Positions 1-7,300 of a stretch of DNA of 14,317 bases are shown one piece after another (positions within the stretch are counted from its first letter, which is position 1; each line of letters opens with the position of its first letter). The notes below the pieces were generated by a model. That model saw only the letters and a list, made by a program, of their open reading frames with translations, made no database searches and was not told the DNA's origin. Source of the stretch: Thermococci archaeon (GTDB lineage: Archaea; Methanobacteriota_B; Thermococci; Thermococcales; Thermococcaceae). Both the position numbers and the translations under genes were made by a program. The stretch lies in assembly GCA_003663695.1 (NCBI GenBank), contig QMUB01000004.1, positions 1 through 14,317 of the forward strand, written 5' to 3'.

Positions 1-725
1 AACCCACCATAAGGGATGATATCGTGGAGATAGTGCGGAGAATCAAGCCATACACGACGGATTTATCCATGACCACAAACGGCAGCATCATGTACCGCCT
101 CGCCGAGCCATTAAAGGAAGCGGGCCTGGATAGGGTCAACATAAGCTTTCATACAATCGATAGGAAAAACTACAAGCGCATCACAGGATATGACTTATTT
201 GAGCAGGTCATCAGAGGAATAGAAAAGTCAGCCAAGCTATTTTATCCCGTAAAACTCAACATGACCGTAATGAGGGGGATAAATGAGCATGAAATCTGGG
301 ATATGATTGAATTTGCAGCTGAGAAAGGAGTAGTTCTTCAGCTTATAGAACTTGAAGCTCCAAGAGAACTTGAAGAGACCGAATTTTTCAAAACATTCTT
401 CTATCCTCTAAAACCCGTGGAAAGAGAGCTCGAGCAGATGGCAACCCGCATAAAGGAGAGAACCCTCCATAGAAGGAGGAAATATTTCATACCCACCCAC
501 CATGGAGAGGTGGAAGTTGAAGTGGTTCGCTCAATGCACAACACAGTTTTCTGCGCAAACTGCACGAGGCTTAGGGTGACCTCGGATGGCTACTTGAAGA
601 CCTGTATCTACAGAAACGACAATTTAATAGACTTTTTAACCCCCATGCGCGATGGAGCCAGCGATGAGGATATTGTGGAGCTCTTTAAGAAAGCAGTGGA
701 AATAAGGGAGCCCTACTGGCGATAG
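1..725 (+). CDS. moaA: GTP 3',8-cyclase MoaA, 5' part outside the window
   Basis: Radical SAM enzyme that starts molybdopterin/tungstopterin synthesis by rearranging GTP to 3',8-cyclo-7,8-dihydro-GTP; cytoplasmic. The frame is open from base 3 through a P-T-I-R-D-D stretch before the first possible internal start (GTG at 24), so the gene begins upstream; the N-terminal radical-SAM cluster CxxxCxxC lies outside. Visible are the TTNG strand of the barrel (bases 75-86) and the C-terminal [4Fe-4S] site FCANCTRLR, followed by SDGYLKTC, that is C-x2-C-x13-C, which binds the second cluster and GTP. Thermococcales use this cofactor mainly with tungsten enzymes (established knowledge). The protein ends in R-E-P-Y-W-R instead of the double-glycine tail of bacterial and human MoaA. 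No other moa gene is visible here. The identification is very secure. Confidence 0.95.
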   Translation, partial: PTIRDDIVEIVRRIKPYTTDLSMTTNGSIMYRLAEPLKEAGLDRVNISFHTIDRKNYKRITGYDLFEQVIRGIEKSAKLFYPVKLNMTVMRGINEHEIWDMIEFAAEKGVVLQLIELEAPRELEETEFFKTFFYPLKPVERELEQMATRIKERTLHRRRKYFIPTHHGEVEVEVVRSMHNTVFCANCTRLRVTSDGYLKTCIYRNDNLIDFLTPMRDGASDEDIVELFKKAVEIREPYWR

Positions 726-746
726 TGCCTATGATAGAGAAAACCA

Positions 747-757
747 TTTAAATTTTA
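747..757 (+). promoter_or_regulatory. Possible TATA box for the DUF835 gene
   Basis: An A/T-only stretch, TTTAAATTTTA, lies about 32 bases before the ATG at 784 in the 58-base gap after moaA. It would place transcription initiation near 772-777, at or just before the GGTGA ribosome binding site (775-779). The DUF835 and Trm5-like genes may instead be read through from moaA. Confidence 0.45.
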
Positions 758-783
758 ATGAGTATTATAACAAAGGTGAAAGG

Positions 784-1665
784 ATGCAGGTGGATGACCC
801 TCTGGGAATCTTTGCTGGAATTGTCGTTCTTATTCTATCTTCCTATGCCACCTACAGGAGCTACACTTTCTACAGGCTATTTAAAATGAGTCTCCCAAAA
901 ACTTTCGCCTTCAGGGTTACGATAGCTTTTGGGTTCGCGGTTTTGGGTGGTATTGGAGTCATAATCGACTCGCTGACCCCTGTAAAACTATGGATGGTTA
1001 TGGCGGCATGTTTTATGGCTGCCCTGGGTGTTTTGATGACTGCAACCTTCCAGTACCTGAAGCTCTTTGTGCAAATTGCCCCTAGAGATCATGCGGAAGC
1101 AACAGTTTTAGAGTCTGAGACATCCGAAAAAAACCAAAACTTTCCTAAAGGCGGCTTTACAATTAGAAGAGAACATCTGGAGGAGATAAGTCCAATATGC
1201 ACCGGCTCAAATGGGGTGATTTTGATCAGCAGAGCAAGGAATGTGAAGGAGCTTGGAATCAGCGTGGATAAATCCCTCTGGCTCAGCAGAATAGAGGTTC
1301 CCGATGCCGTTGACCCTACCAGGCTCCACGTTATCATGGATGAAGTTTTAAGATTCATCAGGGAGAGAAGGGGAAATGTAGTCGTGATTCTGGACGGGCT
1401 TGAATATCTCCTCCTCCATAACGAATTCAAGAGTGTTATGAAGTTCCTCGCGACATTAAAGGACCATGCACTTCTAAATAATTCCCTACTTCTCGTAGCC
1501 CTAGAGGAGAAGGCGCTGGACAGGATCGAATACAGCATGCTAACCAAGGAGTTCCCGCCTTTTGAGGTGAAGAAGTTTTCTAAAATTGCGGAAAAAGACG
1601 CCCTTTTTGGCGCCATAAAGGAGGAGAGCGATGAGCGCGGTGGCGGTGAAGAAGAGGGAAGCTGA
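784..1665 (+). CDS. DUF835 membrane protein
   Basis: The protein has 293 residues: three predicted membrane helices (about 7-27, 43-62 and 69-90), a charged linker (about 100-128), then a cytoplasmic DUF835 domain (about 130-262). The DUF835 core is recognisable from the hydrophobic strand ending in D-G-L-E-Y-L-L (about 199-210) followed by the helix FKSVMKFLATL. DUF835 is common in Thermococcales and resembles the ATPase-like domains of signalling proteins, but it has no established biochemical role. No histidine-kinase H-box or intact Walker A motif is visible, so enzymatic activity should not be assumed. The ATG follows GGTGA with 4-base spacing. The gene's end overlaps the start of the Trm5-like gene by 35 bases, so the two are probably translated from one mRNA. 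Family assignment is fairly sure; function is unknown. Confidence 0.8.
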   Translation: MQVDDPLGIFAGIVVLILSSYATYRSYTFYRLFKMSLPKTFAFRVTIAFGFAVLGGIGVIIDSLTPVKLWMVMAACFMAALGVLMTATFQYLKLFVQIAPRDHAEATVLESETSEKNQNFPKGGFTIRREHLEEISPICTGSNGVILISRARNVKELGISVDKSLWLSRIEVPDAVDPTRLHVIMDEVLRFIRERRGNVVVILDGLEYLLLHNEFKSVMKFLATLKDHALLNNSLLLVALEEKALDRIEYSMLTKEFPPFEVKKFSKIAEKDALFGAIKEESDERGGGEEEGS

Positions 1666-2647
1666 AAAAGCCAAAAGAATGCTAAAACATGAGGGTATAT
1701 ACGATGGCAAGCGGAGACCAAGAGTGGAGGGAGATTTTGTTTTACTGCCCGTGCTGGATGTTAAAAGGGCACTGGAGCTCGGATTTGAGATCCGGGATGT
1801 CGAACTCCCAATGCGCCCGGAGAGGCAGATATACAAAAACCTTGAGAGTGTTTTAAAAGAAAAACTGACGGAGGAAGAGCTCACATTTTTGAGGCGCTAT
1901 GATGTTGTGGGAGACATAGCGATAATCCAGATACCACCGGAGCTTGAGTCCAAAAAGGATTTAATAGTGGAGGGACTCTTAAAGGTGCATCCCTTCCTAA
2001 AGGTCATCGCGAGGAGAGGGTTTCACAGGGGAACATTTAGGGTCAGAGAGTACGAAGTAATATGGGGCGATGAAAGATTAACGACGATCCACAGGGAAAA
2101 TGGAATTAAACTCAAAATTGACCTCAGCAGGGTGTTCTTCAACCCCCGGATGAAGGGAGAGCGCTATCGTCTGGCAAACTTGGTTAGGAATGGCGAGAAA
2201 ATCCTAATCCCTTTTGCCGGCATCCTGCCATATGCCCTCGTTATAGCGCGCTATAAAAACGTTGATATAACGGCGGTGGAGCTCAATAAGGACGCCGTAA
2301 AGCTAGGTTTGGAGAATATTGAAATGAACAGGAAGCATTTGAAGGGAAGAATTGAACTAATAGTGGGGGATGCCTTTGAAGTCCTTCCGGAGCTGGGAAC
2401 CTACGACAGGGTGATAAGCCCAACACCAAGAGGAGTTGATGCTCTAAAGCTTGTTCTGAGCAAAGCAGATAAGTTTTTACATTATTATGATTTCATCCAC
2501 GAGTCAAGAATTGAGGAATTCAAGAATTACATAATTAATGAATGCAATAATTATGGAAAAACTTGTGATGTCAGAATTAAAAGGGTATCAGATTTCAAGC
2601 CCCATGTTTACAAAATCTGCGCTGATATCAGCATTCGCAAATCTTAA
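1631..2647 (+). CDS. Trm5-like (Met-10+ family) tRNA methyltransferase homologue with divergent active-site motifs
   Basis: The 338-residue protein aligns end to end, from memory, with archaeal Trm5b, which methylates N1 of G37 next to the tRNA anticodon. Shared landmarks are Y-D-V-V-G-D (90-95), FRVRE (136-140), TIHRENG (152-158), F-N-P-R-M-K-G-E-R (170-178), a Rossmann-like core with AVELN (215-219), and the terminal H-Y-Y (284-286). Key motifs are altered. The SAM loop, normally D-x-F-A-G-x-G-P-F, reads I-P-F-A-G-I-L-P-Y (193-201), and the catalytic N-L-P-K motif reads P-T-P-R within S-P-T-P-R (263-267). It may be a paralogue with another target, or catalytically weak. The start is well supported: GGAGG at 1620-1624, 6 bases before the ATG, inside the DUF835 gene. 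The 3' end overlaps the convergent YjbQ gene by 20 bases. The family is sure; G37 activity is not. Confidence 0.8.
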   Translation: MSAVAVKKREAEKAKRMLKHEGIYDGKRRPRVEGDFVLLPVLDVKRALELGFEIRDVELPMRPERQIYKNLESVLKEKLTEEELTFLRRYDVVGDIAIIQIPPELESKKDLIVEGLLKVHPFLKVIARRGFHRGTFRVREYEVIWGDERLTTIHRENGIKLKIDLSRVFFNPRMKGERYRLANLVRNGEKILIPFAGILPYALVIARYKNVDITAVELNKDAVKLGLENIEMNRKHLKGRIELIVGDAFEVLPELGTYDRVISPTPRGVDALKLVLSKADKFLHYYDFIHESRIEEFKNYIINECNNYGKTCDVRIKRVSDFKPHVYKICADISIRKS

Positions 2648-3026
2648 CCAGAACCTTCCTAATTCTTGGACCGTCAAGCTCTATAAAGAGAATGCTCTGC
2701 CATGTCCCCAGGAAAAGCTTCCCATCTTCTATGGGAACCGTCAGGCTCGGGTTCATTAGGATAGCCCTCAGGTGAGAGTGGGCATTTCTGTCGATAGAAT
2801 TATGTGCGTATCTCTCCTCCTTTGGAACCAGCCCTTTAAAGAGCCTTTCAATATCCCTCAAGAGCCGGGGCTCATTTTCATTTATAATCAGGGAGGTGGT
2901 GGTGTGTTTTGTAAATATAACAGCTATTCCCTCTTTCACGCCGCTTTCCTTTACGATCTCCTCTATGGAGTGCGTTATATCTACTATCTCAAACTCCTTT
3001 GAGGTTTTAACTTCAATCTCCCTCAT
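2628..3026 (-). CDS. YjbQ/UPF0047 family protein
   Basis: This 132-residue protein has every hallmark of the YjbQ (UPF0047) family: K-H-T-T-T-S-L (40-46), I-N-E-N-E (48-52), N-A-H-S-H-L (81-86) and the C-terminal G-T-W-Q (107-110), giving a compact beta-barrel with conserved histidines for metal or phosphate binding. Bacterial YjbQ has weak thiamine-phosphate synthase activity in vitro, hence the database name 'secondary thiamine-phosphate synthase'; the physiological role is unclear and the archaeal one unknown. It is the last gene of a three-gene minus-strand operon: its ATG overlaps the stop of the upstream small gene in an ATGA arrangement, with GGAGG and GGTGAT sequences just upstream inside that gene. 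Its 3' end overlaps the Trm5-like gene on the other strand by 20 bases. Full family length; assignment secure. Confidence 0.9.
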   Translation of the reverse strand: MREIEVKTSKEFEIVDITHSIEEIVKESGVKEGIAVIFTKHTTTSLIINENEPRLLRDIERLFKGLVPKEERYAHNSIDRNAHSHLRAILMNPSLTVPIEDGKLFLGTWQSILFIELDGPRIRKVLVKICEC

Positions 3027-3331
3027 TTTCCCATCACCACCTCCACTCCTTCTTTGGCCCTTTTGAGTAATTCTGGTGGGGATATATCGTCCTCCTCTAT
3101 CATGGCCCGCAGTATAACTATGCTTTCAAAGGCCCCCATTATCCTCTCGTCCTTCGAACGTTTAACCGCATCTTTCAATATAGCGTACATCTCATCCACA
3201 GTCTCTATCAAAAGCTCCCTGTTTTGGGAGATTCTCTTAAAGTCATCGCTAAGCAGGCTCTCCAGGAGGATTTCAACGAATTGAAGTTTCTCTTTTTTAT
3301 TTTTTCTCTGCAGCCTGGAGAGAATCTCCAC
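3023..3331 (-). CDS. Small charged helical protein, unknown function
   Basis: About 102 residues, almost entirely predicted helix, rich in Lys and Glu, with no cysteine, no signal peptide and no membrane segment. I recognise no family. There are two possible GTG starts. The one at 3331 is preferred because GGAGG followed by GGGG lies 8 bases before it, whereas the one at 3346 (107 residues) has no clear ribosome binding site. The gene overlaps the end of the upstream solenoid gene (stop at 3297-3299) and its own stop overlaps the YjbQ start (ATGA), so translation of the three is probably coupled. The central repetitive-looking segment (K-D-E-R-I-M-G-A-F-E-S-I-V-I-L-R-A) could form a helical hairpin or coiled coil. 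A partnership with the solenoid protein is inference from gene order only. Confidence 0.7.
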   Translation of the reverse strand: MEILSRLQRKNKKEKLQFVEILLESLLSDDFKRISQNRELLIETVDEMYAILKDAVKRSKDERIMGAFESIVILRAMIEEDDISPPELLKRAKEGVEVVMGK

Positions 3332-4586
3332 TCTTCCCCCCTCCACTCTGCCTGACGACCTTAACCAAGAGCTCTGAAATTAACTGAGAGGAAAGCTTTG
3401 GATCCTTCACATGCATTACAAGGTCAATTGCATCATCTATTCTGTTCTCCCGCAGCAGATGATGAGCTATGCTCCCGAGTGCAAGTGAGCGGAGCTCCTC
3501 ATTCCCAATTTTGGCAGATATTTTAACAGCACTCTCTACATCACCAGTCTTGAGATAATAGTTCACAACTTTTACAAGAACCCTCTCATCGGTTACATTC
3601 AGGGCAATAAAGCTGACCAGATATTCAAGCTCCTTCTCCGGATGCTCGAGGAGATAGTTCATAATCTCCCTGCTCGCCAAGTTTAGTTCGTCCTCAGACA
3701 GTTTCTGGAGGAAAGTAAGGAGAACATCAGGCTTTCTTTTTACAAGGATTTTTGAGAGCTCCACAAGCATTTCATTATAATCCCTAACACTCCTTATGAG
3801 TTTCAGTGCACCATTCACCTCACCGTTCAGGGCGAATATCACTATTAAATCGCCGGTTATGTCCAATCTAAGCCTCTTTGAAAGCTCTATTGCCACCGAA
3901 ACAAGCCTCTCATAGTACCTCCGGGAGACATTCACCTTTTTAAGATGGGTTATGACCTCCCTCATCACCTGCTTTACCCATAGGGGATCCCTTAGATAGT
4001 TTATCATGTATATTGCCCTATCATACTCCTCTACTCTTAAAAGGGTTCGTATGAGCTCAAAGGTTGCCACGGAATAATATGGCTCTTTTTGTATCTGCTG
4101 CCATATGTACTCGGCTTTTCTTATCTGAAGGGGCCTTATTGTGCTGGTTCTTTTGATTTTGAAGAGATACCTCTTAAGCGCAAGGAGGAGTGCTTCATTT
4201 TTTATTTCGCTGTCAGAGATTTCTGAGGCATGATATATTGCTTCATCAATTTCATCCAGATCAACGAGGTACTTTACTATGTCCACCCTCACAAGGTCTC
4301 TATCTCCCTTAGGCAGCCCCCTCAAATCATCCTCTATCTGCTGAAAAATCCTCTTTGATGATTTCAAACCCGCTTTCCCCATGTAGTATGCTACCGTGCT
4401 TAAATTTTTGAGAAGAAAAACTGGATTTTCTATGAGATAAACGGTATCAAGCGCCCTTTTAAAAGCATCGCTCGCGAGAGGGTTTTTCATTCTAGTAAGC
4501 TCAACCCCGATTTTGGCATAGGTGATAGCCCTTACAGCGGGGTCTTTTATAACCTCCACGGATTTCATAACTTCCTTTATCAGCAT
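3297..4586 (-). CDS. TPR-like alpha-solenoid repeat protein
   Basis: The 429-residue, cytoplasmic-looking protein is all helical and built of degenerate repeats of about 38-40 residues. The clearest units are at about 102-141, 177-216, 246-282, 338-377 and 374-411. Each follows the pattern hydrophobic helix - short acidic turn - 'D-x-A-I/V/L' helix - 'x-D-x-x' turn - hydrophobic helix, for example the D-E-A-I, D-R-A-I, N-G-A-L, E-S-A-V and D-D-A-I cores. This resembles TPR scaffolds that bind proteins or peptides. No catalytic motif is seen, and the Gly/Ser-rich tail (about 412-429) looks disordered. The ATG at 4586 has GGTGG about 5-9 bases upstream and an A/T-rich TATA box at about 4625-4640. 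It heads the operon with the small helical protein and YjbQ. Fold class is fairly sure; partner and role are unknown. Confidence 0.75.
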   Translation of the reverse strand: MLIKEVMKSVEVIKDPAVRAITYAKIGVELTRMKNPLASDAFKRALDTVYLIENPVFLLKNLSTVAYYMGKAGLKSSKRIFQQIEDDLRGLPKGDRDLVRVDIVKYLVDLDEIDEAIYHASEISDSEIKNEALLLALKRYLFKIKRTSTIRPLQIRKAEYIWQQIQKEPYYSVATFELIRTLLRVEEYDRAIYMINYLRDPLWVKQVMREVITHLKKVNVSRRYYERLVSVAIELSKRLRLDITGDLIVIFALNGEVNGALKLIRSVRDYNEMLVELSKILVKRKPDVLLTFLQKLSEDELNLASREIMNYLLEHPEKELEYLVSFIALNVTDERVLVKVVNYYLKTGDVESAVKISAKIGNEELRSLALGSIAHHLLRENRIDDAIDLVMHVKDPKLSSQLISELLVKVVRQSGGGKSGDSLQAAEKK

Positions 4587-4624
4587 ATAACCACCGCCCT
4601 ATTCCTATAGGGTATCAGCCCTTG

Positions 4625-4640
4625 TATTATATTTAATTTT
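4625..4640 (-). promoter_or_regulatory. Divergent A/T-rich promoter element
   Basis: Read on the minus strand, AAATTAAATATAAT lies about 45 bases upstream of the solenoid ATG and is a good archaeal TATA box, putting initiation near 4606. The same bases read as TTATATTTAATTT on the plus strand, so they could also drive plus-strand transcription starting at about 4650-4658, at the left arm of the inverted repeat described separately. Confidence 0.55.
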
Positions 4641-4731
4641 TGGTGGGGACGTGTTTATAGTAACTTTTCATTCCTAGGATGTGTTGAAATTAGGTAACAG
4701 GAGGTAAACTAAACACGCCCTTTTTTGGTGG
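4637..4731 (+). repeat. Inverted repeat between 10-base direct repeats; possible small RNA or mini-element
   Basis: The 10-base sequence TTTTTGGTGG occurs twice, at 4637-4646 and 4722-4731. Between the copies is an inverted repeat: CGTGTTTA at 4650-4657 is perfectly complementary to TAAACACG at 4710-4717. The pairing extends outward, with GGG at 4646-4648 facing CCC at 4718-4720 (A4649 bulged), and inward, with GT at 4660-4661 facing AC at 4708-4709 (a two-base bulge). A T6 run (4721-4726) follows the right arm directly, as in a U-tract terminator, and a plus-strand TATA-like sequence precedes the left arm. It could be a structured RNA of about 75-80 bases, a terminator or leader structure, or a small insertion with terminal inverted and flanking direct repeats. 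The sequence does not decide among these. Confidence 0.5.
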
Positions 4732-4732
4732 C

Positions 4733-4745
4733 AAAGCTTTTTAAC
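4733..4745 (+). promoter_or_regulatory. TATA box of the TRM11-like gene
   Basis: AAAGCTTTTTAAC is a strong BRE/TATA match centred about 26 bases before the ATG at 4767, so the mRNA would be leaderless or nearly so. Its position inside the longer open frame that begins with TTG at 4725 argues against that longer frame. Confidence 0.65.
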
Positions 4746-4766
4746 CCCTCCATCCCTTGTGATATC

Positions 4767-5861
4767 ATGTATGCCGTAGTATTCGGGAAAAATCCAAAGC
4801 TCAGCAAGGCGGAATTCTGGGCATTCACGAGAAGATTTGGATTGAGAGCCAGAGCCATAGAAAACTCAGAGAACTGGCTTATTTTTGAATGTAACAGGAG
4901 AATTGAACATCTATTTCACAAGTTAGGCGGTTCTTTAAAGCTCATTAAGATAATAGGAAAGGGTGAAGAAGCAATAAATGAGTTTAAATATTCAAAGCAC
5001 TTCACAATAAGCTTCTATGGAAAAGAAGACTGGAAGCTGTGGCGCAAAATGGGAAGCAAAATCAAAAAGAACTTCAAAGAAGAAGGATCTTCCAAATTTT
5101 TTAAGCCCAGAAACGTTTATTCAATGCCCTCGGAGCTTATTCTAAAGGGATTTCCAGAAACTAAAGATTTTACGTTCCTATTTGGGAATGAACTCTATGT
5201 GGGAGAGACCCTTATGATTGCAGATCCCTTCGAACTCAAAAAGCTCGACGTGGGAAGACCTAGACAGAGGGCCATCCTGTCAATTCCCCCAAGACTTGCA
5301 AGGATAATGATCAATTTAAGCGAAAAGAGAGAAGGGAACTTTTTGGACCCCTTTTGCGGTGTTGGAACAATTGTACAGGAATTCCTCCTTCAAGGATTGA
5401 ACGCCTACGGGAGCGATATAAACCCCAAAATTTTGGAAGCAGCCAGACAGAACATCAAATGGTTGAGGAAGGAATTTGGACTCAAAAGAAACGCCCATCT
5501 GGAGGTTTGCGATGCCAAAAGGCTTCAAAAATGCTTCAGAACGAAGTTCGACGCCATCATTACAGAGCCATATCTTGGAAAGCCTCTCAAACACTTCCCA
5601 TCAAGGAGCGAAGCCATGAGAATGGCAAAGGAGCTCGATCATTTCTATTATCCCGTCTTCGAGGGCTTTGCAAAGGTGTTAAAAAGAAACGGGCGTGTTG
5701 TCTTTGTTTTTCCGGCATACAAGCTTGAAGATGGAAAAATTTACCGCAGGGATAGAAAATGGTTGAAAAAGCTTGACTTTGAGGTTCTGGCAAAATATAC
5801 CGATTTCGAGCCGAGGCACAGGGTTGTAAGGGATATACATGTCCTCCGGTATAGGGGTTAG
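4767..5861 (+). CDS. TRM11/Trm-G10-like THUMP-type SAM methyltransferase
   Basis: The 364-residue protein begins MYAVVFGKNPKLSKAEF, the usual N-terminus of archaeal Trm11/Trm-G10 relatives, which methylate N2 of G10 in tRNA. A THUMP-like RNA-binding half is followed by the linker G-R-P-R-Q-R-A-I (163-170) and R-L-A-R-I-M-I-N-L (177-185), then a Rossmann methyltransferase domain with the SAM loop D-P-F-C-G-V-G-T (194-201) and acidic S-D-I-N-P (216-220). The catalytic loop reads T-E-P-Y-L-G (266-271) instead of D-P-P-Y-G, so this is a subfamily distinct from true Trm-G10 and its target may differ. The ATG at 4767 is chosen over the TTG at 4725 because of the family N-terminus, the internal TATA box and GTGAT at 4759-4763. 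Its stop overlaps that of the convergent NSUN gene by 3-4 bases. Confidence 0.8.
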   Translation: MYAVVFGKNPKLSKAEFWAFTRRFGLRARAIENSENWLIFECNRRIEHLFHKLGGSLKLIKIIGKGEEAINEFKYSKHFTISFYGKEDWKLWRKMGSKIKKNFKEEGSSKFFKPRNVYSMPSELILKGFPETKDFTFLFGNELYVGETLMIADPFELKKLDVGRPRQRAILSIPPRLARIMINLSEKREGNFLDPFCGVGTIVQEFLLQGLNAYGSDINPKILEAARQNIKWLRKEFGLKRNAHLEVCDAKRLQKCFRTKFDAIITEPYLGKPLKHFPSRSEAMRMAKELDHFYYPVFEGFAKVLKRNGRVVFVFPAYKLEDGKIYRRDRKWLKKLDFEVLAKYTDFEPRHRVVRDIHVLRYRG

Positions 5862-7207
5862 GGCTTCCTCAGCTTTGCAATAAAAAAGCTGTTGCAGTCG
5901 TGAAGATAGGTGAAAGCCCTAAACACTTCATTTCCTATTTCTGTAAATCCTCTCTCACCCCAAGTGAACTCGTGGGGAACGAGCTCAAATCCCTTACGGA
6001 GTGCATATCTAACATTCTCTTCGTTCTCATCTACCCTTATTGAGCATGTTGAATAAGTCATTTCTCCACCTTTTTTCAAATTCTTGTATGCATTCCTGAG
6101 CATCTCTTTCTGAACCTGAATGACCTTCTTTATCTTCTCCTCACTAAAGCTCCACTTAACATCGGGAAACTGCCGGTAGGTTCCCGAGGAAGAGCACGGG
6201 GCATCGAGGATTATCTTATCGAACTCCCCTCCTCTGAAGGTTCTTCCATCCGCATGGACGAGCTTCACATTCTTTATTCCAAGGAGAGACATTTTTTCAC
6301 GCATTTTTTCAAGACGATCCCGTGAATAGTCAATTGCAACAATCTCACCAGTGTTCTCCATTAGATGGGCGACATGGAAGGTTTTACTTCCTGGGGCTGC
6401 AGCCATGTCAAGAATTCTCTCACCTTTTTCGGGACTCAAAACGTGAGCCACATATGCACTTGCAAGATCCTGGATGACAAAATACCCCTTTGAATACCAG
6501 CTTAAACGGGTTAATGGCACTTTATAGTCCAGTATTTTGAGAACATCATCCAGAGGTGTCCTTGCGGTTCTCACGCCTTTCTCCTCGAGGTAGTCCCTCA
6601 ATGTATCAATGTCGGTTTTTAGGGGGTTAACCCTCACATAATACCTCTGCGATCTGTTGTTGGAATGCATCAAACGGATGGCACCATCATATCCGAGCAG
6701 GTCAATGGCATACTCCACGTACCATCTGGGATGCGAGAATTTGACGCTCAGATATTCAATTTTATCCCTTTCCCTGAGCCTCTGGAGGGCTTTCCTTTCA
6801 TCGAACTCCTCGACACCCCTCAGAAGGGCATTTGCAAACTTCGCTGTTTTTATATTGAATCGTTCTTTGACCACCCTTATTATGGAATCCGTCGCAATAG
6901 CGGAGGGGGTGTTCTTGAATTTCAAATCGTAGGTTCCTATGCGGAGAAGATTGGCAAGCAGGGGGTTTAAATCCTCCAGCTGGCTGCCCTTCAAAACGGA
7001 GTTTATGTTGAAGTCTATCCTCCTCTTCCACTTGAGAATCTCAAAAACGTAGGAGTGAGCCAAACCCCTATACCTCTCCCTATCCCTCTCAATAACGTTT
7101 CTAAACGCTCTCTCCAGGGCATTCTTGGCCGAGAGGTTGAGCTCTTCGATATCCAACAGAATACTGGCTATGAGCTCCTGAAGGGTGACTTTTATGGTGA
7201 CCTCCAT
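5858..7207 (-). CDS. NOL1/NOP2/Sun (RsmB-like) RNA m5C methyltransferase
   Basis: A 449-residue enzyme predicted to methylate C5 of cytosine in rRNA or tRNA with SAM. A NusB-like helical N-terminal domain (about 1-140), as in bacterial RsmB, precedes a PUA-linked/ferredoxin-like region and the catalytic domain. Numbered from the chosen start, the SAM loop is A-A-A-P-G-S-K-T (269-276), motif IV is D-A-P-C-S-S-S-G with C338, and motif VI is T-Y-S-T-C-S with C388; the last is the family's nucleophile and C338 assists release. The open frame extends 24 residues further, to ATG 7279, but a TATA box at 7227-7237 sits inside that extension about 25 bases before ATG 7207, and the family N-terminus matches M-E-V-T-I-K-V-T-L-Q-E-L. 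The mRNA is therefore probably leaderless. Thermococcales carry several NSUN paralogues, so the target base cannot be named. Confidence 0.88.
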   Translation of the reverse strand: MEVTIKVTLQELIASILLDIEELNLSAKNALERAFRNVIERDRERYRGLAHSYVFEILKWKRRIDFNINSVLKGSQLEDLNPLLANLLRIGTYDLKFKNTPSAIATDSIIRVVKERFNIKTAKFANALLRGVEEFDERKALQRLRERDKIEYLSVKFSHPRWYVEYAIDLLGYDGAIRLMHSNNRSQRYYVRVNPLKTDIDTLRDYLEEKGVRTARTPLDDVLKILDYKVPLTRLSWYSKGYFVIQDLASAYVAHVLSPEKGERILDMAAAPGSKTFHVAHLMENTGEIVAIDYSRDRLEKMREKMSLLGIKNVKLVHADGRTFRGGEFDKIILDAPCSSSGTYRQFPDVKWSFSEEKIKKVIQVQKEMLRNAYKNLKKGGEMTYSTCSIRVDENEENVRYALRKGFELVPHEFTWGERGFTEIGNEVFRAFTYLHDCNSFFIAKLRKP

Positions 7208-7226
7208 GTTTCTGGCTTCTATGGGG

Positions 7227-7237
7227 TAATTTAAAAA
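7227..7237 (-). promoter_or_regulatory. TATA box of the NSUN gene
   Basis: TTTTTAAATTA on the minus strand is centred about 25 bases upstream of ATG 7207, the spacing expected for initiation at or next to the start codon. No ribosome binding site precedes that ATG, which fits a leaderless transcript. Confidence 0.5.
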
Positions 7238-7256
7238 CTTTCCTTCCCAATCGAAG

Positions 7257-7268
7257 GGTTTATATTCC
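7257..7268 (+). promoter_or_regulatory. TATA box of the membrane protein-AlaX operon
   Basis: GGTTTATATTCC places initiation near 7288, a short leader before GTGAT (7292-7296) and ATG 7301. On this basis the upstream ATG at 7286 is unlikely to be used. Confidence 0.55.
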
Positions 7269-7300
7269 CTCCCACGCATTTATGCATGAGAGTGATAAAG

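Noticed and set aside
1089..1721. A 210-residue open frame on the minus strand
   Set aside because: It is antisense to the DUF835 and Trm5-like genes, is Ser/Phe-rich as shadow frames usually are, and has no ribosome binding site.
4725..4766. Longer N-terminus for the TRM11-like protein from TTG 4725
   Set aside because: It would contain the gene's own TATA box, lacks a properly spaced ribosome binding site, and the family N-terminus starts at ATG 4767.
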